From Mycolicibacterium diernhoferi (GTDB lineage: Bacteria > Actinomycetota > Actinomycetes > Mycobacteriales > Mycobacteriaceae), in assembly GCF_019456655.1 (NCBI RefSeq), contig NZ_CP080332.1, forward strand, positions 4,712,001-4,776,000: a stretch of DNA of 64,000 nt, read 5' to 3'. Numbering within the stretch: position 1 is the first letter of the stretch; every line of letters begins with the position of its first letter. Positions 9,271-17,251 of the stretch are shown here, one piece after another. Under the pieces are notes generated by a model. It was not told where the DNA came from. It did not search any database and saw nothing but the letters and a program-made list of their open reading frames with translations. The position numbers and the translations under genes are program-made.

Positions 9271-10740
9271 TCAGGGGCCGGGTGCTGCCGGTACGGGCAG
9301 CGGTGTCGGGGGCAGCGGCGTGGGTTGCACACCGGGTGCGAGGACGGTGAACGGTTCCGAGCCCGGGGTCGGTCCGGGTTCGCGCGGCGCGCCCGGCGGC
9401 GGGGCGGGCGGCAGACCCGGCCACAGCGGGGTGCCGTCCGGCGCATACAGCTGGGCACCGTATGCGGGTGCCCCCGGGTACGGGATCGGTCCGATCGCCG
9501 GTCCGCCCCAGGTGTTGCGGATGCTCGGCGGTTCGGGCACCGCGCGGGTGACCGGCAGGTAGTTGCCGTAGGCCGGGAACGCGATACCGGGGTTGGGCCG
9601 CAGGTCGATTCCGGTGCCGAAGCCGGTGTTGGTGACCAGCTGACGCACCGGCCAGTTGTCGTCGACGATCGGCAGCGAGCCGCAGCTGGGCTTGCCACCC
9701 GGTCCGCCCTTGGCGCCGACGACGGTCAGGTGATGCGGGTAGCGGTACGGGTCGTCGCCGAGGGCGATGGCGGCGTCCAGGATGAGGGACTTACCGTTGC
9801 CGCCGGTGGCCTCGTAGCCGCCATGGTCCAGCAGGTACTTCGCGCCGGTGAACAGGCAGGTGTAGGTCGGGCTGTACTTGTGCAGCAGATCCACCGTCGG
9901 CCGCAGCGTGTTGACGGCCTTGATCAGGTTGTCCTTGTTCGGGGCGAGCAGCTCGATGCCCTTGTTGGACAGGCCCGTTGTGGCCAGTAGCAGCGCATCG
10001 AGTTGGCGGGCTCGCTCGGACACGGTCACCGAGGTGGTGGCGGCGGCGTCCAGGGTGGTCAGGATGTTCTGTGCCGCAGCGCTGTACACGTCGGCGGCGC
10101 CCTGCAGTGCCTGCCAGTCGGCGCGGACGGTCTCGGCGCGCGGGTTCAGGGCCAGCAGCACCTGATTGGCGTCGGTGGTGGCCTGCCCGATGCGCTCACC
10201 CTGGCCGCGCACACCTTCGGCCAGTGCGGTCAGCGTGCTGTTCAGCTTCGCGGTGTCGATCTGGTTCAGGACACTGACCAGGTTCTGGAAGACCGTGTTG
10301 ACCTCGGTGGTGACGTTCTGCGATACCAGTACCTGGTTGGCCTGCAGGCGTTCGGAGACCGGGGCCTCCGGGAACACCAGGTCGACGAACTTGGCGCCGA
10401 AGATGGTGGTGGCCCGGATCCGGGCCTCCACGTTGGCCGGGATGTACTGGATCTGGTCCGGGTAGATGTCCAGTCGCAGCTGAACCGGGTGGACGCTCTC
10501 GGCATTCCCGCCGCTGATCCCCACGACCCTGCCGACCTGCACACCGTTGAGTTTGACCTTGGCGTTGGTCTCCATGACCAGACCGGACCGGTCGGCGGTC
10601 AGGGTGACCGGGACATAGCTGCGCAGCGTGCCGGTGAACAGCGAGTAGGACAGCCAGATCGCGGCGATCACCAGGATCACCAGCACGAGGGTCCACCAGC
10701 CCGGGGCCAGTCCCTTGTTTCGTTTCGCAGTCGTCGTCAT
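9271..10740 (-). CDS. mceA: MceA family protein
   Basis: 489 residues and the first MCE subunit. A transmembrane helix lies at about 14-34 (WWTLVLVILVIAAIWLSYS) and the MCE domain at about 40-120 (NAKVKLNGVQVGRVVGI). A long alpha-helical domain follows, then a Pro/Gly-rich C-terminal tail from about 400. A Cys in TYTCLFTGAKYLL and one in PSCGSLP are typical of MceA proteins. MceA is the subunit classically linked to cell entry, although lipid transport is now the accepted family role. The gene begins one base after yrbEB ends. Confidence 0.93.
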   Translation of the reverse strand: MTTTAKRNKGLAPGWWTLVLVILVIAAIWLSYSLFTGTLRSYVPVTLTADRSGLVMETNAKVKLNGVQVGRVVGISGGNAESVHPVQLRLDIYPDQIQYIPANVEARIRATTIFGAKFVDLVFPEAPVSERLQANQVLVSQNVTTEVNTVFQNLVSVLNQIDTAKLNSTLTALAEGVRGQGERIGQATTDANQVLLALNPRAETVRADWQALQGAADVYSAAAQNILTTLDAAATTSVTVSERARQLDALLLATTGLSNKGIELLAPNKDNLIKAVNTLRPTVDLLHKYSPTYTCLFTGAKYLLDHGGYEATGGNGKSLILDAAIALGDDPYRYPHHLTVVGAKGGPGGKPSCGSLPIVDDNWPVRQLVTNTGFGTGIDLRPNPGIAFPAYGNYLPVTRAVPEPPSIRNTWGGPAIGPIPYPGAPAYGAQLYAPDGTPLWPGLPPAPPPGAPREPGPTPGSEPFTVLAPGVQPTPLPPTPLPVPAAPGP

Positions 10741-10741
10741 A

Positions 10742-11584
10742 TCAGCCGGCCAGGTTGAAGTTGCCGGACTGCCCGTACACCGCGAGCGAGATCATCACCA
10801 CGACGAACGCGGAGATGATCAGCGAGGTGCGCACCGCACGGCCCACCGCCTCACCGACACCCGCGGGGCCGCCGCTGGCGGTGAACCCGTAATAGGTGTG
10901 CACCAGCATGATGACGATCGCCATCGCGATCGACTGTACGAACGACCAGATCAGGTCGGTGGGGTTGAGGAACGTGTCGAAGTAGTGGTTGTAGACACCG
11001 GGGGACTGCCCGTAGATGGCGGTGGTGCCGAACTTGGCCGCCCAGAAGGAGGCCAGCACACCGACGCAGTACAGCGGGATGACGACGATGACGCCGGCGA
11101 TCACCCGGGATGACGCCAGATAGGCGATGCTGCGGATGCCGATCACTTCGAGGGCGTCGATCTCCTCGTTGATCCGCATCGCACCGAGCTGGGCGGTGGC
11201 GCCGGCGCCGATGGTGGCCGACAACGCGATGGCGGTCGTCGCGGGCGCGATGAGCCGGACGTTGAAGAAGGCGGAGGCGAACCCGGTCAGCGCCTCGACG
11301 CCGATCTCGGAGAACTGGTTGAAGCCCTGCACGGCGACGAGGGCGCCGGTACTGACGGTCAGGAAGCCGACGATGGCGACCGTGCCACCGATGATGGCCA
11401 AAGCGCCCGCGCCGAGGCCCATCTGGGCGATCAGCCGGATGAGTTCCTTCGGGTAACGGACGAAGACGTCGCCGATGGAGATCAGGGTGCGCCCGAAGAA
11501 CTGGGTCTGCTCCCCCACCTGATTCCAGCTATGGACGACTCCGTCGACGCTTCGCTTGACCCGCAGGCCCATTGTGGTTGTCAC
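10742..11584 (-). CDS. yrbEB: YrbE/MlaE-type permease subunit B of Mce transporter
   Basis: 280 residues of the MlaE permease family, with five or more hydrophobic segments. The conserved cytoplasmic loop ATAQLGAMRINEEIDALEVI at about residues 135-155 carries the EEIDAL motif where the MceG/MlaF ATPase is expected to dock. The near C-terminal GGPAGVGEAVGRAVRTSL is typical of mycobacterial YrbE proteins. With YrbEA it forms the membrane channel receiving lipid from the Mce tunnel. No ATPase gene lies in this operon, as is normal: a single MceG elsewhere usually serves all mce operons. Its start overlaps yrbEA by 4 bases. Confidence 0.95.
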   Translation of the reverse strand: MTTTMGLRVKRSVDGVVHSWNQVGEQTQFFGRTLISIGDVFVRYPKELIRLIAQMGLGAGALAIIGGTVAIVGFLTVSTGALVAVQGFNQFSEIGVEALTGFASAFFNVRLIAPATTAIALSATIGAGATAQLGAMRINEEIDALEVIGIRSIAYLASSRVIAGVIVVIPLYCVGVLASFWAAKFGTTAIYGQSPGVYNHYFDTFLNPTDLIWSFVQSIAMAIVIMLVHTYYGFTASGGPAGVGEAVGRAVRTSLIISAFVVVMISLAVYGQSGNFNLAG

Positions 11585-12360
11585 GTCCCCGCCTTCACAC
11601 CGACGGCGGTGGCGACCACGTTGATGGCGAACAGCGCCATGAAGGTGAACACCACGGTCTCGTTCACCGCGTTACCGACACCGGCCGGTCCGCCGCCCAC
11701 CGAAATGCCCTTGTAGCAGGCGATCAGGCCGGCGGTCAGGCCGAACAGGGCCGCCTTGATGAGGGCGATGAACACATCGGTGGGGCCGGTGATCAGGGTC
11801 AGGCCCGCCACGAACGCGCCCGGCGAGACGTGCTGGACGTAGACGCAGAACAGGTAGGCGCCGGTGAGTCCGACCAGCACGACGGTGGCCGACAGGGCCA
11901 GCGAGACCGTGGTCGCGGCGAACACCCGTGGAATCACCAAGGCCTGAATCGGATTCACGCCCATCACCCGGAGCGCGTCGAGCTCTTCGCGGATGGTCCG
12001 GGCGCCCAGGTCGGCGCACATCGCGGTGGCGCCGGCACCGGCGATCACCAATACCGTGACGATCGGGCCGATCTGGGTCACCGTGCCCAGCGCGGCACCG
12101 GTGCCGGAGAAGTCGGCGGCGCCGAACTCGGTGAGCAGGATGTTGAAGGTGAATGTGAGCAGCACGGTGTAGGGCACCGTCAGCATCAGCGTCGGCAGCA
12201 GCGAAACCCGTGCGACGAACCAGGACTGCAGGATGTACTCGCGCCAGGCGAACGGGGGCCGGAACATCAAGGTGAAGACGTCGAGCGTCATCGAGAAGAA
12301 CCCACCGAACGCGCGCACCGGCTTCGCGACCACATTCGGGATGGCGTCTTGGGCCGCCAT
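11581..12360 (-). CDS. yrbEA: YrbE/MlaE-type permease subunit A of Mce transporter
   Basis: 259 residues of the MlaE permease family and first structural gene of the mce operon. The coupling loop ADLGARTIREELDALRVMGV (about residues 118-137) is diagnostic, and GGGPAGVGNAVNETVVFTF lies near the C-terminus. The N-terminus (VRAFGGFFSMTLDV) is the amphipathic lead-in helix of MlaE proteins. The ATG at 12,360 follows a 166-base gap after the TetR gene, so the operon promoter is expected in that gap or further upstream with tetR. No strong ribosome binding site is visible before the ATG. Confidence 0.95.
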   Translation of the reverse strand: MAAQDAIPNVVAKPVRAFGGFFSMTLDVFTLMFRPPFAWREYILQSWFVARVSLLPTLMLTVPYTVLLTFTFNILLTEFGAADFSGTGAALGTVTQIGPIVTVLVIAGAGATAMCADLGARTIREELDALRVMGVNPIQALVIPRVFAATTVSLALSATVVLVGLTGAYLFCVYVQHVSPGAFVAGLTLITGPTDVFIALIKAALFGLTAGLIACYKGISVGGGPAGVGNAVNETVVFTFMALFAINVVATAVGVKAGT

Positions 12361-12526
12361 CAGGTGACCGGCCTAGACCTGCGCGGTGCACGCATAGCCA
12401 TGCATTCCTTCCGAGAGCTCACTGTTCGAACCACCATATGACCAGAGTCACCGCCATGGATGCGGAAGAACGTACATAACGATTTTGTCGGCAGCAACAC
12501 CCACCACCCGGTTGGGCGGGCCGTAG
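12361..12526 (-). promoter_or_regulatory. Intergenic region before the mce operon
   Basis: 166 bases between the TetR gene and yrbEA, both on the minus strand, so this is the only non-coding space available for an operon promoter. It contains the 8-base palindrome GTTCGAAC near 12,424. A perfect 12-base palindrome TACTGTGCAGTA (12,528-12,539) lies just inside the tetR stop region. I see no convincing -35/-10 pair and no match to the KstR consensus. Regulation by the adjacent TetR protein is inference from position. Confidence 0.35.
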
Positions 12527-13183
12527 TTACTGTGCAGTAGTGTCGCTACCCACTGTGTTCGCTACCACGACGCCCAGCGCGCGCAATGCGAAGCGCTCCA
12601 CCCGGGCCCGGGCCACCGGAATCTGTGCCGGGTCGTAGATCCGGGCCGAGGTCAGCTCCCGGCTCACCAGCGCCGCGATCGCGATCGCATCCGACTCCGG
12701 CTCGGTCAACGGGAACGACCCGTCCTCCCGTCCCATCGCCAGAATGTCTACCAATGAGGATTCCCGACGCGCCCGTGACTGTTCCCGCGCATCCCGGTAG
12801 CCCTTCGCCGAGCGCATCTCGTCGCAGTCGACGACAGCCAGATAGGGGTGCAGTTCGGTATCGCTGGCCAGCGTGAACATCCGGTCCAGCCAGGCTCGCA
12901 GCCGGGTCAGCGGATCCGGGCCACCGGCCGCGTCCGGCCCCGCGATCTCGTCGAGTTCGACGGCCAGGCGCTCGGTGACCTGCCCGAGCATGGCCAGGAA
13001 CAAATCGTCCTTGGACTCGAAATGCCGGTAGAACGCCCGACTGGACACTTCGGCCCGGGTCAGGATCGCCGAGACATGCACCGGGCCCTCGTGCGGTTCG
13101 GCCAGGCAGGCAAAGGTCGCTTCGACGATTCGGTCGCGTTCTTCACTGCTGGGTTGCCCGGATGGCACAGACTGCACGACCAC
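12527..13183 (-). CDS. TetR family transcriptional regulator
   Basis: 218 residues from the GTG at 13,183; a stop codon a few bases further upstream and the divergent hydrolase gene rule out a longer N-terminus. The TetR helix-turn-helix is clear at about residues 30-62 (AILTRAEVSSRAFYRHFESK), followed by a ligand domain of about 150 residues that I cannot assign to a ligand class. TAGAAT at 13,186-13,191 is a plausible -10 and would place the transcript start at about the GTG codons, so the mRNA may be nearly leaderless. It lies upstream of the mce operon in the same direction and divergent from an alpha/beta hydrolase, so it may control both. It is a single-domain TetR, unlike the duplicated-domain Mce3R. 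Confidence 0.9.
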   Translation of the reverse strand: MVVQSVPSGQPSSEERDRIVEATFACLAEPHEGPVHVSAILTRAEVSSRAFYRHFESKDDLFLAMLGQVTERLAVELDEIAGPDAAGGPDPLTRLRAWLDRMFTLASDTELHPYLAVVDCDEMRSAKGYRDAREQSRARRESSLVDILAMGREDGSFPLTEPESDAIAIAALVSRELTSARIYDPAQIPVARARVERFALRALGVVVANTVGSDTTAQ

Positions 13184-13232
13184 CGATTCTAGTGACCCCC
13201 GGAACCCCGGCCCGACACCAAATCGGGGCGGC

Positions 13233-13251
13233 CGGTCAGTAACGTGAACCG
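13233..13251. promoter_or_regulatory. Putative TetR operator and -10 box for the divergent hydrolase
   Basis: An imperfect inverted repeat, CGGTCA then six bases then TGAACCG, surrounds TAACGT (13,240-13,245), a good mycobacterial TANNNT -10 for the plus-strand hydrolase gene. An operator covering the -10 is the usual layout for an autoregulated divergent TetR pair. The dyad is short and has one bulge, so this is tentative. Confidence 0.35.
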
Positions 13252-13272
13252 CAGGCCGGCGAGAGGATGTTC

Positions 13273-14130
13273 GTGAGCATGGCGAAGAGTGCACCGCAGA
13301 CCGTGACGTTTCGCGGCGTCGACGACCTGATGTTGGTCGCCGACGAATGGAATCGGGACACCGAGGTGACCGGCCCGACCGTCCTGATGTTGCACGGCGG
13401 CGGCCAGAACCGGCACTCCTGGAAGAACACCGGCCAGATCCTCGCCGACCGCGGCATGCATGTGATCGCCCTGGACAGCCGCGGGCACGGCGACAGCGAC
13501 CGCTCCCCCACCGCGAGCTATGACGTGGAGACACTGAGCTCCGATGTGCTGCAGGTCCTTTACCAGATCGGCAGGCCCGTCGCGCTGGTCGGCGCCAGCA
13601 TGGGCGGACTGACCGGCATCCAGGCCGCCCATGAGGCCGGCCCCGAATTGGTGACCAAGTTGATCCTCGTCGATGTGGTGCCGCGATTCGAAAAGGGTGG
13701 CAGCGCCCGGATCCGGGATTTCATGTTCAGCAATATCGACGGATTCGACTCCCTGGAGCAGGCCGCCGACGCGGTGGCCGCCTACCTGCCGCACCGTCCG
13801 AAGCCGCGCAGCACCGAGGGTTTGAAGAAGAACCTCCGGCTGCGCGACGGCCGGTGGTACTGGCACTGGGATCCGGCGTTTCTCACCAAACCCGGCGATG
13901 ACCCGTTCGCGCGGTCGGACAGGTTGGAGACCGCCGCGACGAATCTGACGGTGCCGATCCTGCTGATCCGCGGCAGGCTCTCCGATGTGGTCTCCGAGGA
14001 GGGCGTCCGCGACTTCCTGCAGAAGGTGCCCCAGGCCGAGTTCGTGGAACTCTCCGAGGCCGGCCACACCGCCGCCGGTGACGACAACGATGCCTTCACC
14101 GAGGTTGTCGTGAGGTTTGTCGACAGGTGA
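13273..14130 (+). CDS. Alpha/beta fold hydrolase
   Basis: About 285 residues. The canonical parts are all present: oxyanion loop LHGGGQNRHSW, nucleophile elbow GASMGG, an acidic residue in IRGRLSDVV and the catalytic His in SEAGHTAAGDD. It resembles haloperoxidase-type or lipase-like hydrolases with a small cap. The AGAGG at 13,262-13,266 sits directly on the ATG at 13,267 but has good spacing to GTG 13,273, so I prefer the GTG; ATG 13,279 is also possible. It is divergent from tetR and its last codons overlap the fusion gene by 4 bases (GTGA), suggesting a two-gene operon. The substrate is unknown. Confidence 0.88.
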   Translation: MSMAKSAPQTVTFRGVDDLMLVADEWNRDTEVTGPTVLMLHGGGQNRHSWKNTGQILADRGMHVIALDSRGHGDSDRSPTASYDVETLSSDVLQVLYQIGRPVALVGASMGGLTGIQAAHEAGPELVTKLILVDVVPRFEKGGSARIRDFMFSNIDGFDSLEQAADAVAAYLPHRPKPRSTEGLKKNLRLRDGRWYWHWDPAFLTKPGDDPFARSDRLETAATNLTVPILLIRGRLSDVVSEEGVRDFLQKVPQAEFVELSEAGHTAAGDDNDAFTEVVVRFVDR

Positions 14131-16985
14131 GCGACAAGTCGTCAGGCTGCTCAGGCTTTAACTTCCTGGAGCAGCCCGCCCTGCCGGCACCTCGGCTCAC
14201 CGAAGCCCAGGCCGCCGAGCTGCTGGTCCGCCGGTACGGCTCCCGCGGTGAGGTGACATCTCTGGGCAGTCAGCAGGACTGCAACTTCCTGGTGTCCGAG
14301 GGCGGCGATCCCGTCGCGGTGCTGAAGATCGCGAACCCGGCCTTCACCGAGGCCGAACTGGCCGCCCAGGACGCCGCCGCGGAGCTGATCGCCCGGAGCT
14401 GCCCCGAATTGCGGGTTGCCACACCGCTGCCCGCCGACGACACCGAGCCCGCCCCGAATGTGCGCTTGTTGCCGTTTCTGGCCGGTGGCACCCTCAACGA
14501 CCGCGGTTACCTGCCGCCCGCCGTGGTCGCGGCGATGGGTGAGCTCGCCGGCCGGGTGAGCCGGGCACTGGCCGGGTTCGGCCACCCCGGGCTGGACCGG
14601 ATCCTGCAGTGGGATCTGCGGTACGGCAACGAGGTCGTCACCGAACTCATCGCACACGTCCCGCGGCAACGCGACCAGATCCTGGCGGCCGCCGGCGAGG
14701 CGTGGTCCGCCATCGCCCGGCTCGCCGACGAATTGCCCCGCCAGGCGGTGCATCTGGACCTGACCGACGCGAACACCGTGGCCGGCCCGGACGGGCTGCC
14801 CGACGGGGTCATCGATTTCGGCGACCTGTCCGAGACCTGGGCGGTCTCCGAGTTGGCGATCACCCTGTCCTCGGTACTCGGCCATGCCGGAAACGGACCG
14901 GCCTCGATCCTGCCGGGTGTCAAGGCCTTTCACGCGGTGCGCGCCCTGCAGCGGGTGGAGGCACAGGCGCTGTGGCCGCTACTGGTGCTGCGCACCGCGG
15001 TGCTCATTGTCAGCGGCGCCCAGCAGGCTGCGCTGGACCCGGACAACGCCTACGTCACCGATCAGTCCGAGGAAGAGTGGCGGATGTTCGCCCAGGCCAC
15101 CGCGGTGCCGATGGCGGTGATGACCGCGCTGATCCTCGCCGAACTCGGATTCTCGGCCGAGCGACCGGACATCCAGATCGAGAACCGGCTGATCGCCGGC
15201 CTCGAACCCGAAGCCGTGCTGACCCTGGACCTCTCGGACACCCTGGAGCACGCCGACACCCTGGCCGCCGCCGCTGTGCGGGACGGCGCCGAACTGGTGC
15301 TCACCAGCTTCGGCCGGCCCCGCCTGAACCGCGCTCCGCTGCTCTCACAGGCCGGCCCCGACACCGTCGAGACCGGCATCAGCCTGTGGCCTGCCGCCAC
15401 CACTCGGGTGCTGGCGCCCTGGGACGGCGAGGTGATCGGACGGACCGATGATCGGATCACGTTGCGGGGGCTGGATTTCGAGCTGACTCTCACCGGGGTT
15501 GCGTCGACCACCGCGCCCGGACATGTGCACGCCGGGGAGCATCTCGGGGTGATCGGGCAGGGCGGCTGGACCCGGCTGGCGGTGCGGCCATCGGGTGCGC
15601 CGGTCGCACCGGAGTTCACCTCGGCCGAACTGGCCCCCGGCTGGCTGGCGCTGTCCCGGGATCCCCGAACGGTTCTGGGACTCGATCCACTCACCGACAC
15701 CGCGACGCGGGATCTGTTGGAGCGTCGCGACGACAGCTTCGCCAAGGTGCAGGAGCATTACTACTGCGAGCCCCCGCAGATCGAACGCGGGCACCGTCAC
15801 CATCTGTTCTCGACGGCGGGCCGGGCCTACCTCGACATGGTCAACAACGTCACCGTGCTCGGCCACGCCCACCCGCGGGTCGCCGACGCCGCGTCCGCAC
15901 AGCTGCGCCGGCTGAACACCAATTCGCGGTTCAACTATTCGGCCGTCGTCGAGTTCAGTGAGCGGATCGCCGCGACCCTGCCCGACCCGTTGGACACCGT
16001 GTTCCTGGTCAATTCCGGTTCGGAGGCCAGCGATCTCGCGATCCGGCTGGCGACCGCGGTGACCGGGCGCCGCGATGTGATCGCGGTGCGCGAGGCCTAC
16101 CACGGCTGGACCTACGCCACCGATGCGGTGTCCACGTCGATGGCAGACAATCCGGACGCGCTGGCCACCCGACCCGACTGGGTGCACACCGTGGAATCCC
16201 CGAACAGCTTCCGCGGCAAGTATCGCGGCGCCGAGGCGCACCGGTACGCCACCGAGGCGGTGGCCCAGATCGGGCAGATGACCGCCGACGGCCGGCCTCC
16301 CGCGGCCTTCATCTGTGAACCGGTGTACGGCAACGCCGGTGGGATGGCCCTGCCCGACGGCTATCTGCAGCAGGTGTACGCCGCGGTGCGGGCCGCCGGC
16401 GGGATCGCCATCGCCGACGAGGTGCAGGTCGGCTACGGCAGGCTGGGCCAGTGGTTCTGGGGTTTCCCGCAGCAGCAGGTGGTGCCCGACATCGTGTCGG
16501 TCGCCAAGGCCACCGGCAACGGCTACCCACTGGGCGCGGTGATCACCACCCGGGCCATCGCCGATGCGTTCCGGTCGCAGGGGTACTTCTTCTCCTCCAC
16601 CGGCGGTAGCCCGCTGTCCTGCGCGATCGGCCTGACCGTGCTCGACGTGCTCGCCGAGGAAGGCCTGCAGGACAACGCCCTGCGCGTCGGCGAGCACTTG
16701 AAGAGGCGTCTGCTGGGACTGCGCGACAAGCACCCGCTGGTCGGCACCGTGCACGGAATGGGCCTGTATCTGGGTGTGGAACTGATCCGCGACCCGGTCA
16801 CGCTGGAGCCGGCCACCGAGGAGACGCGGGCGATCTGCGAGCGGATGCTCGACCTCGGCGTCATCATCCAGCCGACCGGCGATCACCAGAACATCCTGAA
16901 GACCAAGCCGCCGTTGTGCATCGACATGGCCGGCGCGGACTTCTACGTGGACACCCTGGACCGGGTGCTCACCGAGGGTTACTGA
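14127..16985 (+). CDS. APH-type kinase / M23-like / class-III aminotransferase fusion
   Basis: 952 residues in three parts. Residues 1-370 are an aminoglycoside-phosphotransferase-type kinase with Brenner motif VHLDLTDANT (His209, Asp211, Asn216) and IDFGDL (Asp230). Residues about 395-490 resemble an M23 peptidase beta domain (TRVLAPWDGEVIGRTD) but I see no clear zinc ligands. Residues about 520-952 are a class-III aminotransferase with PLP lysine K794 in SVAKATGNG. In animals the separate enzymes are hydroxylysine kinase (APH-like) and phosphohydroxylysine or phosphoethanolamine phospho-lyase (class-III PLP). The fusion therefore suggests phosphorylation of an amino alcohol followed by elimination of phosphate and ammonia to an aldehyde. 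The substrate is inference. It is translationally coupled to the upstream hydrolase. Confidence 0.88.
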   Translation: MSDKSSGCSGFNFLEQPALPAPRLTEAQAAELLVRRYGSRGEVTSLGSQQDCNFLVSEGGDPVAVLKIANPAFTEAELAAQDAAAELIARSCPELRVATPLPADDTEPAPNVRLLPFLAGGTLNDRGYLPPAVVAAMGELAGRVSRALAGFGHPGLDRILQWDLRYGNEVVTELIAHVPRQRDQILAAAGEAWSAIARLADELPRQAVHLDLTDANTVAGPDGLPDGVIDFGDLSETWAVSELAITLSSVLGHAGNGPASILPGVKAFHAVRALQRVEAQALWPLLVLRTAVLIVSGAQQAALDPDNAYVTDQSEEEWRMFAQATAVPMAVMTALILAELGFSAERPDIQIENRLIAGLEPEAVLTLDLSDTLEHADTLAAAAVRDGAELVLTSFGRPRLNRAPLLSQAGPDTVETGISLWPAATTRVLAPWDGEVIGRTDDRITLRGLDFELTLTGVASTTAPGHVHAGEHLGVIGQGGWTRLAVRPSGAPVAPEFTSAELAPGWLALSRDPRTVLGLDPLTDTATRDLLERRDDSFAKVQEHYYCEPPQIERGHRHHLFSTAGRAYLDMVNNVTVLGHAHPRVADAASAQLRRLNTNSRFNYSAVVEFSERIAATLPDPLDTVFLVNSGSEASDLAIRLATAVTGRRDVIAVREAYHGWTYATDAVSTSMADNPDALATRPDWVHTVESPNSFRGKYRGAEAHRYATEAVAQIGQMTADGRPPAAFICEPVYGNAGGMALPDGYLQQVYAAVRAAGGIAIADEVQVGYGRLGQWFWGFPQQQVVPDIVSVAKATGNGYPLGAVITTRAIADAFRSQGYFFSSTGGSPLSCAIGLTVLDVLAEEGLQDNALRVGEHLKRRLLGLRDKHPLVGTVHGMGLYLGVELIRDPVTLEPATEETRAICERMLDLGVIIQPTGDHQNILKTKPPLCIDMAGADFYVDTLDRVLTEGY

Positions 16986-16989
16986 TCCC

Positions 16990-17053
16990 CCGCGAGCGTG
17001 CGAGTCTGAGGCCGACACGCCGCAGTTTCAGGCGAGCATCCGCACGTTCGCGG
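16990..17053. terminator. Long-loop inverted repeat between convergent genes
   Basis: A 13-base arm, CCGCGAGCGTGCG (16,990-17,002), pairs with CGCACGTTCGCGG (17,041-17,053) with a single G-T wobble, leaving a 38-base loop. It fills the space between the convergent fusion gene and the small membrane protein gene. There is no U-run, so it may be an intrinsic terminator of the U-less type or a dispersed mycobacterial palindromic repeat. Confidence 0.5.
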
Positions 17054-17224
17054 CTACTCGGTGGCGTCAGGCCTTTCGGCCTCGGCGAGACGCTGGTGCA
17101 GCCGGGCCCGGATGTCCTCGGGCGTGTATGACTTGCGGACCCGCTGATCCCGGGCGACCAGCACCCCACCGGCGACGACTCCGGCGACACCAGCCAGCCC
17201 GACCCACTTCCAGATGCCCTTCAT
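17054..17224 (-). CDS. Small single-pass membrane protein
   Basis: 56 residues. One transmembrane helix (WKWVGLAGVAGVVAGGVLVA, residues 6-25) is followed by a basic, hydrophilic helix with SYTPEDIRARLHQRLAEAE. The ATG at 17,224 is chosen because the longer in-frame version runs through the divergent NlpC/P60-like gene. Similar short proteins with a Gly/Ala/Val helix and a YTPEEIR tail are common, uncharacterised neighbours of mycobacterial genes. It is divergent from the hydrolase gene, with 27 bases between start codons. No function can be assigned. Confidence 0.75.
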   Translation of the reverse strand: MKGIWKWVGLAGVAGVVAGGVLVARDQRVRKSYTPEDIRARLHQRLAEAERPDATE

Positions 17225-17239
17225 GGACGAGATTCTGCC

Positions 17240-17245
17240 TAAGCT
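17240..17245 (+). promoter_or_regulatory. Putative -10 box giving a leaderless mRNA
   Basis: TAAGCT fits TANNNT and is followed by six bases and the GTG at 17,252. This spacing puts the transcript start at about the start codon. No ribosome binding site is present, consistent with leaderless translation. Confidence 0.5.
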
Positions 17246-17251
17246 GCGGTC

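Noticed and set aside
1385..11500. Many long plus-strand open frames through the mce region
   Set aside because: They are antisense to clearly recognisable mce genes and have biased shadow compositions (Arg, Gln, His, Val) without domain motifs.
12423..12430. GTTCGAAC as a possible LexA (SOS) box
   Set aside because: The mycobacterial SOS box needs TCGAAC and GTTCGA halves four bases apart; here only a contiguous 8-base palindrome is present.
12527..13534. A 335-residue version of the TetR protein
   Set aside because: The extra N-terminus overlaps the divergent hydrolase gene and is Arg/Ser-rich; the TetR fold needs only the part from about 13,183.
14127..16985. A functional M23 metallopeptidase domain in the kinase/aminotransferase fusion
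   Set aside because: The beta-domain resemblance is limited to short stretches and I see no HxxxD or HxH zinc ligands, so peptidase activity is not claimed.
16100..16985. Minus-strand 557-residue frame covering the aminotransferase region
   Set aside because: It is antisense to a well-conserved PLP enzyme and contains no recognisable domain.
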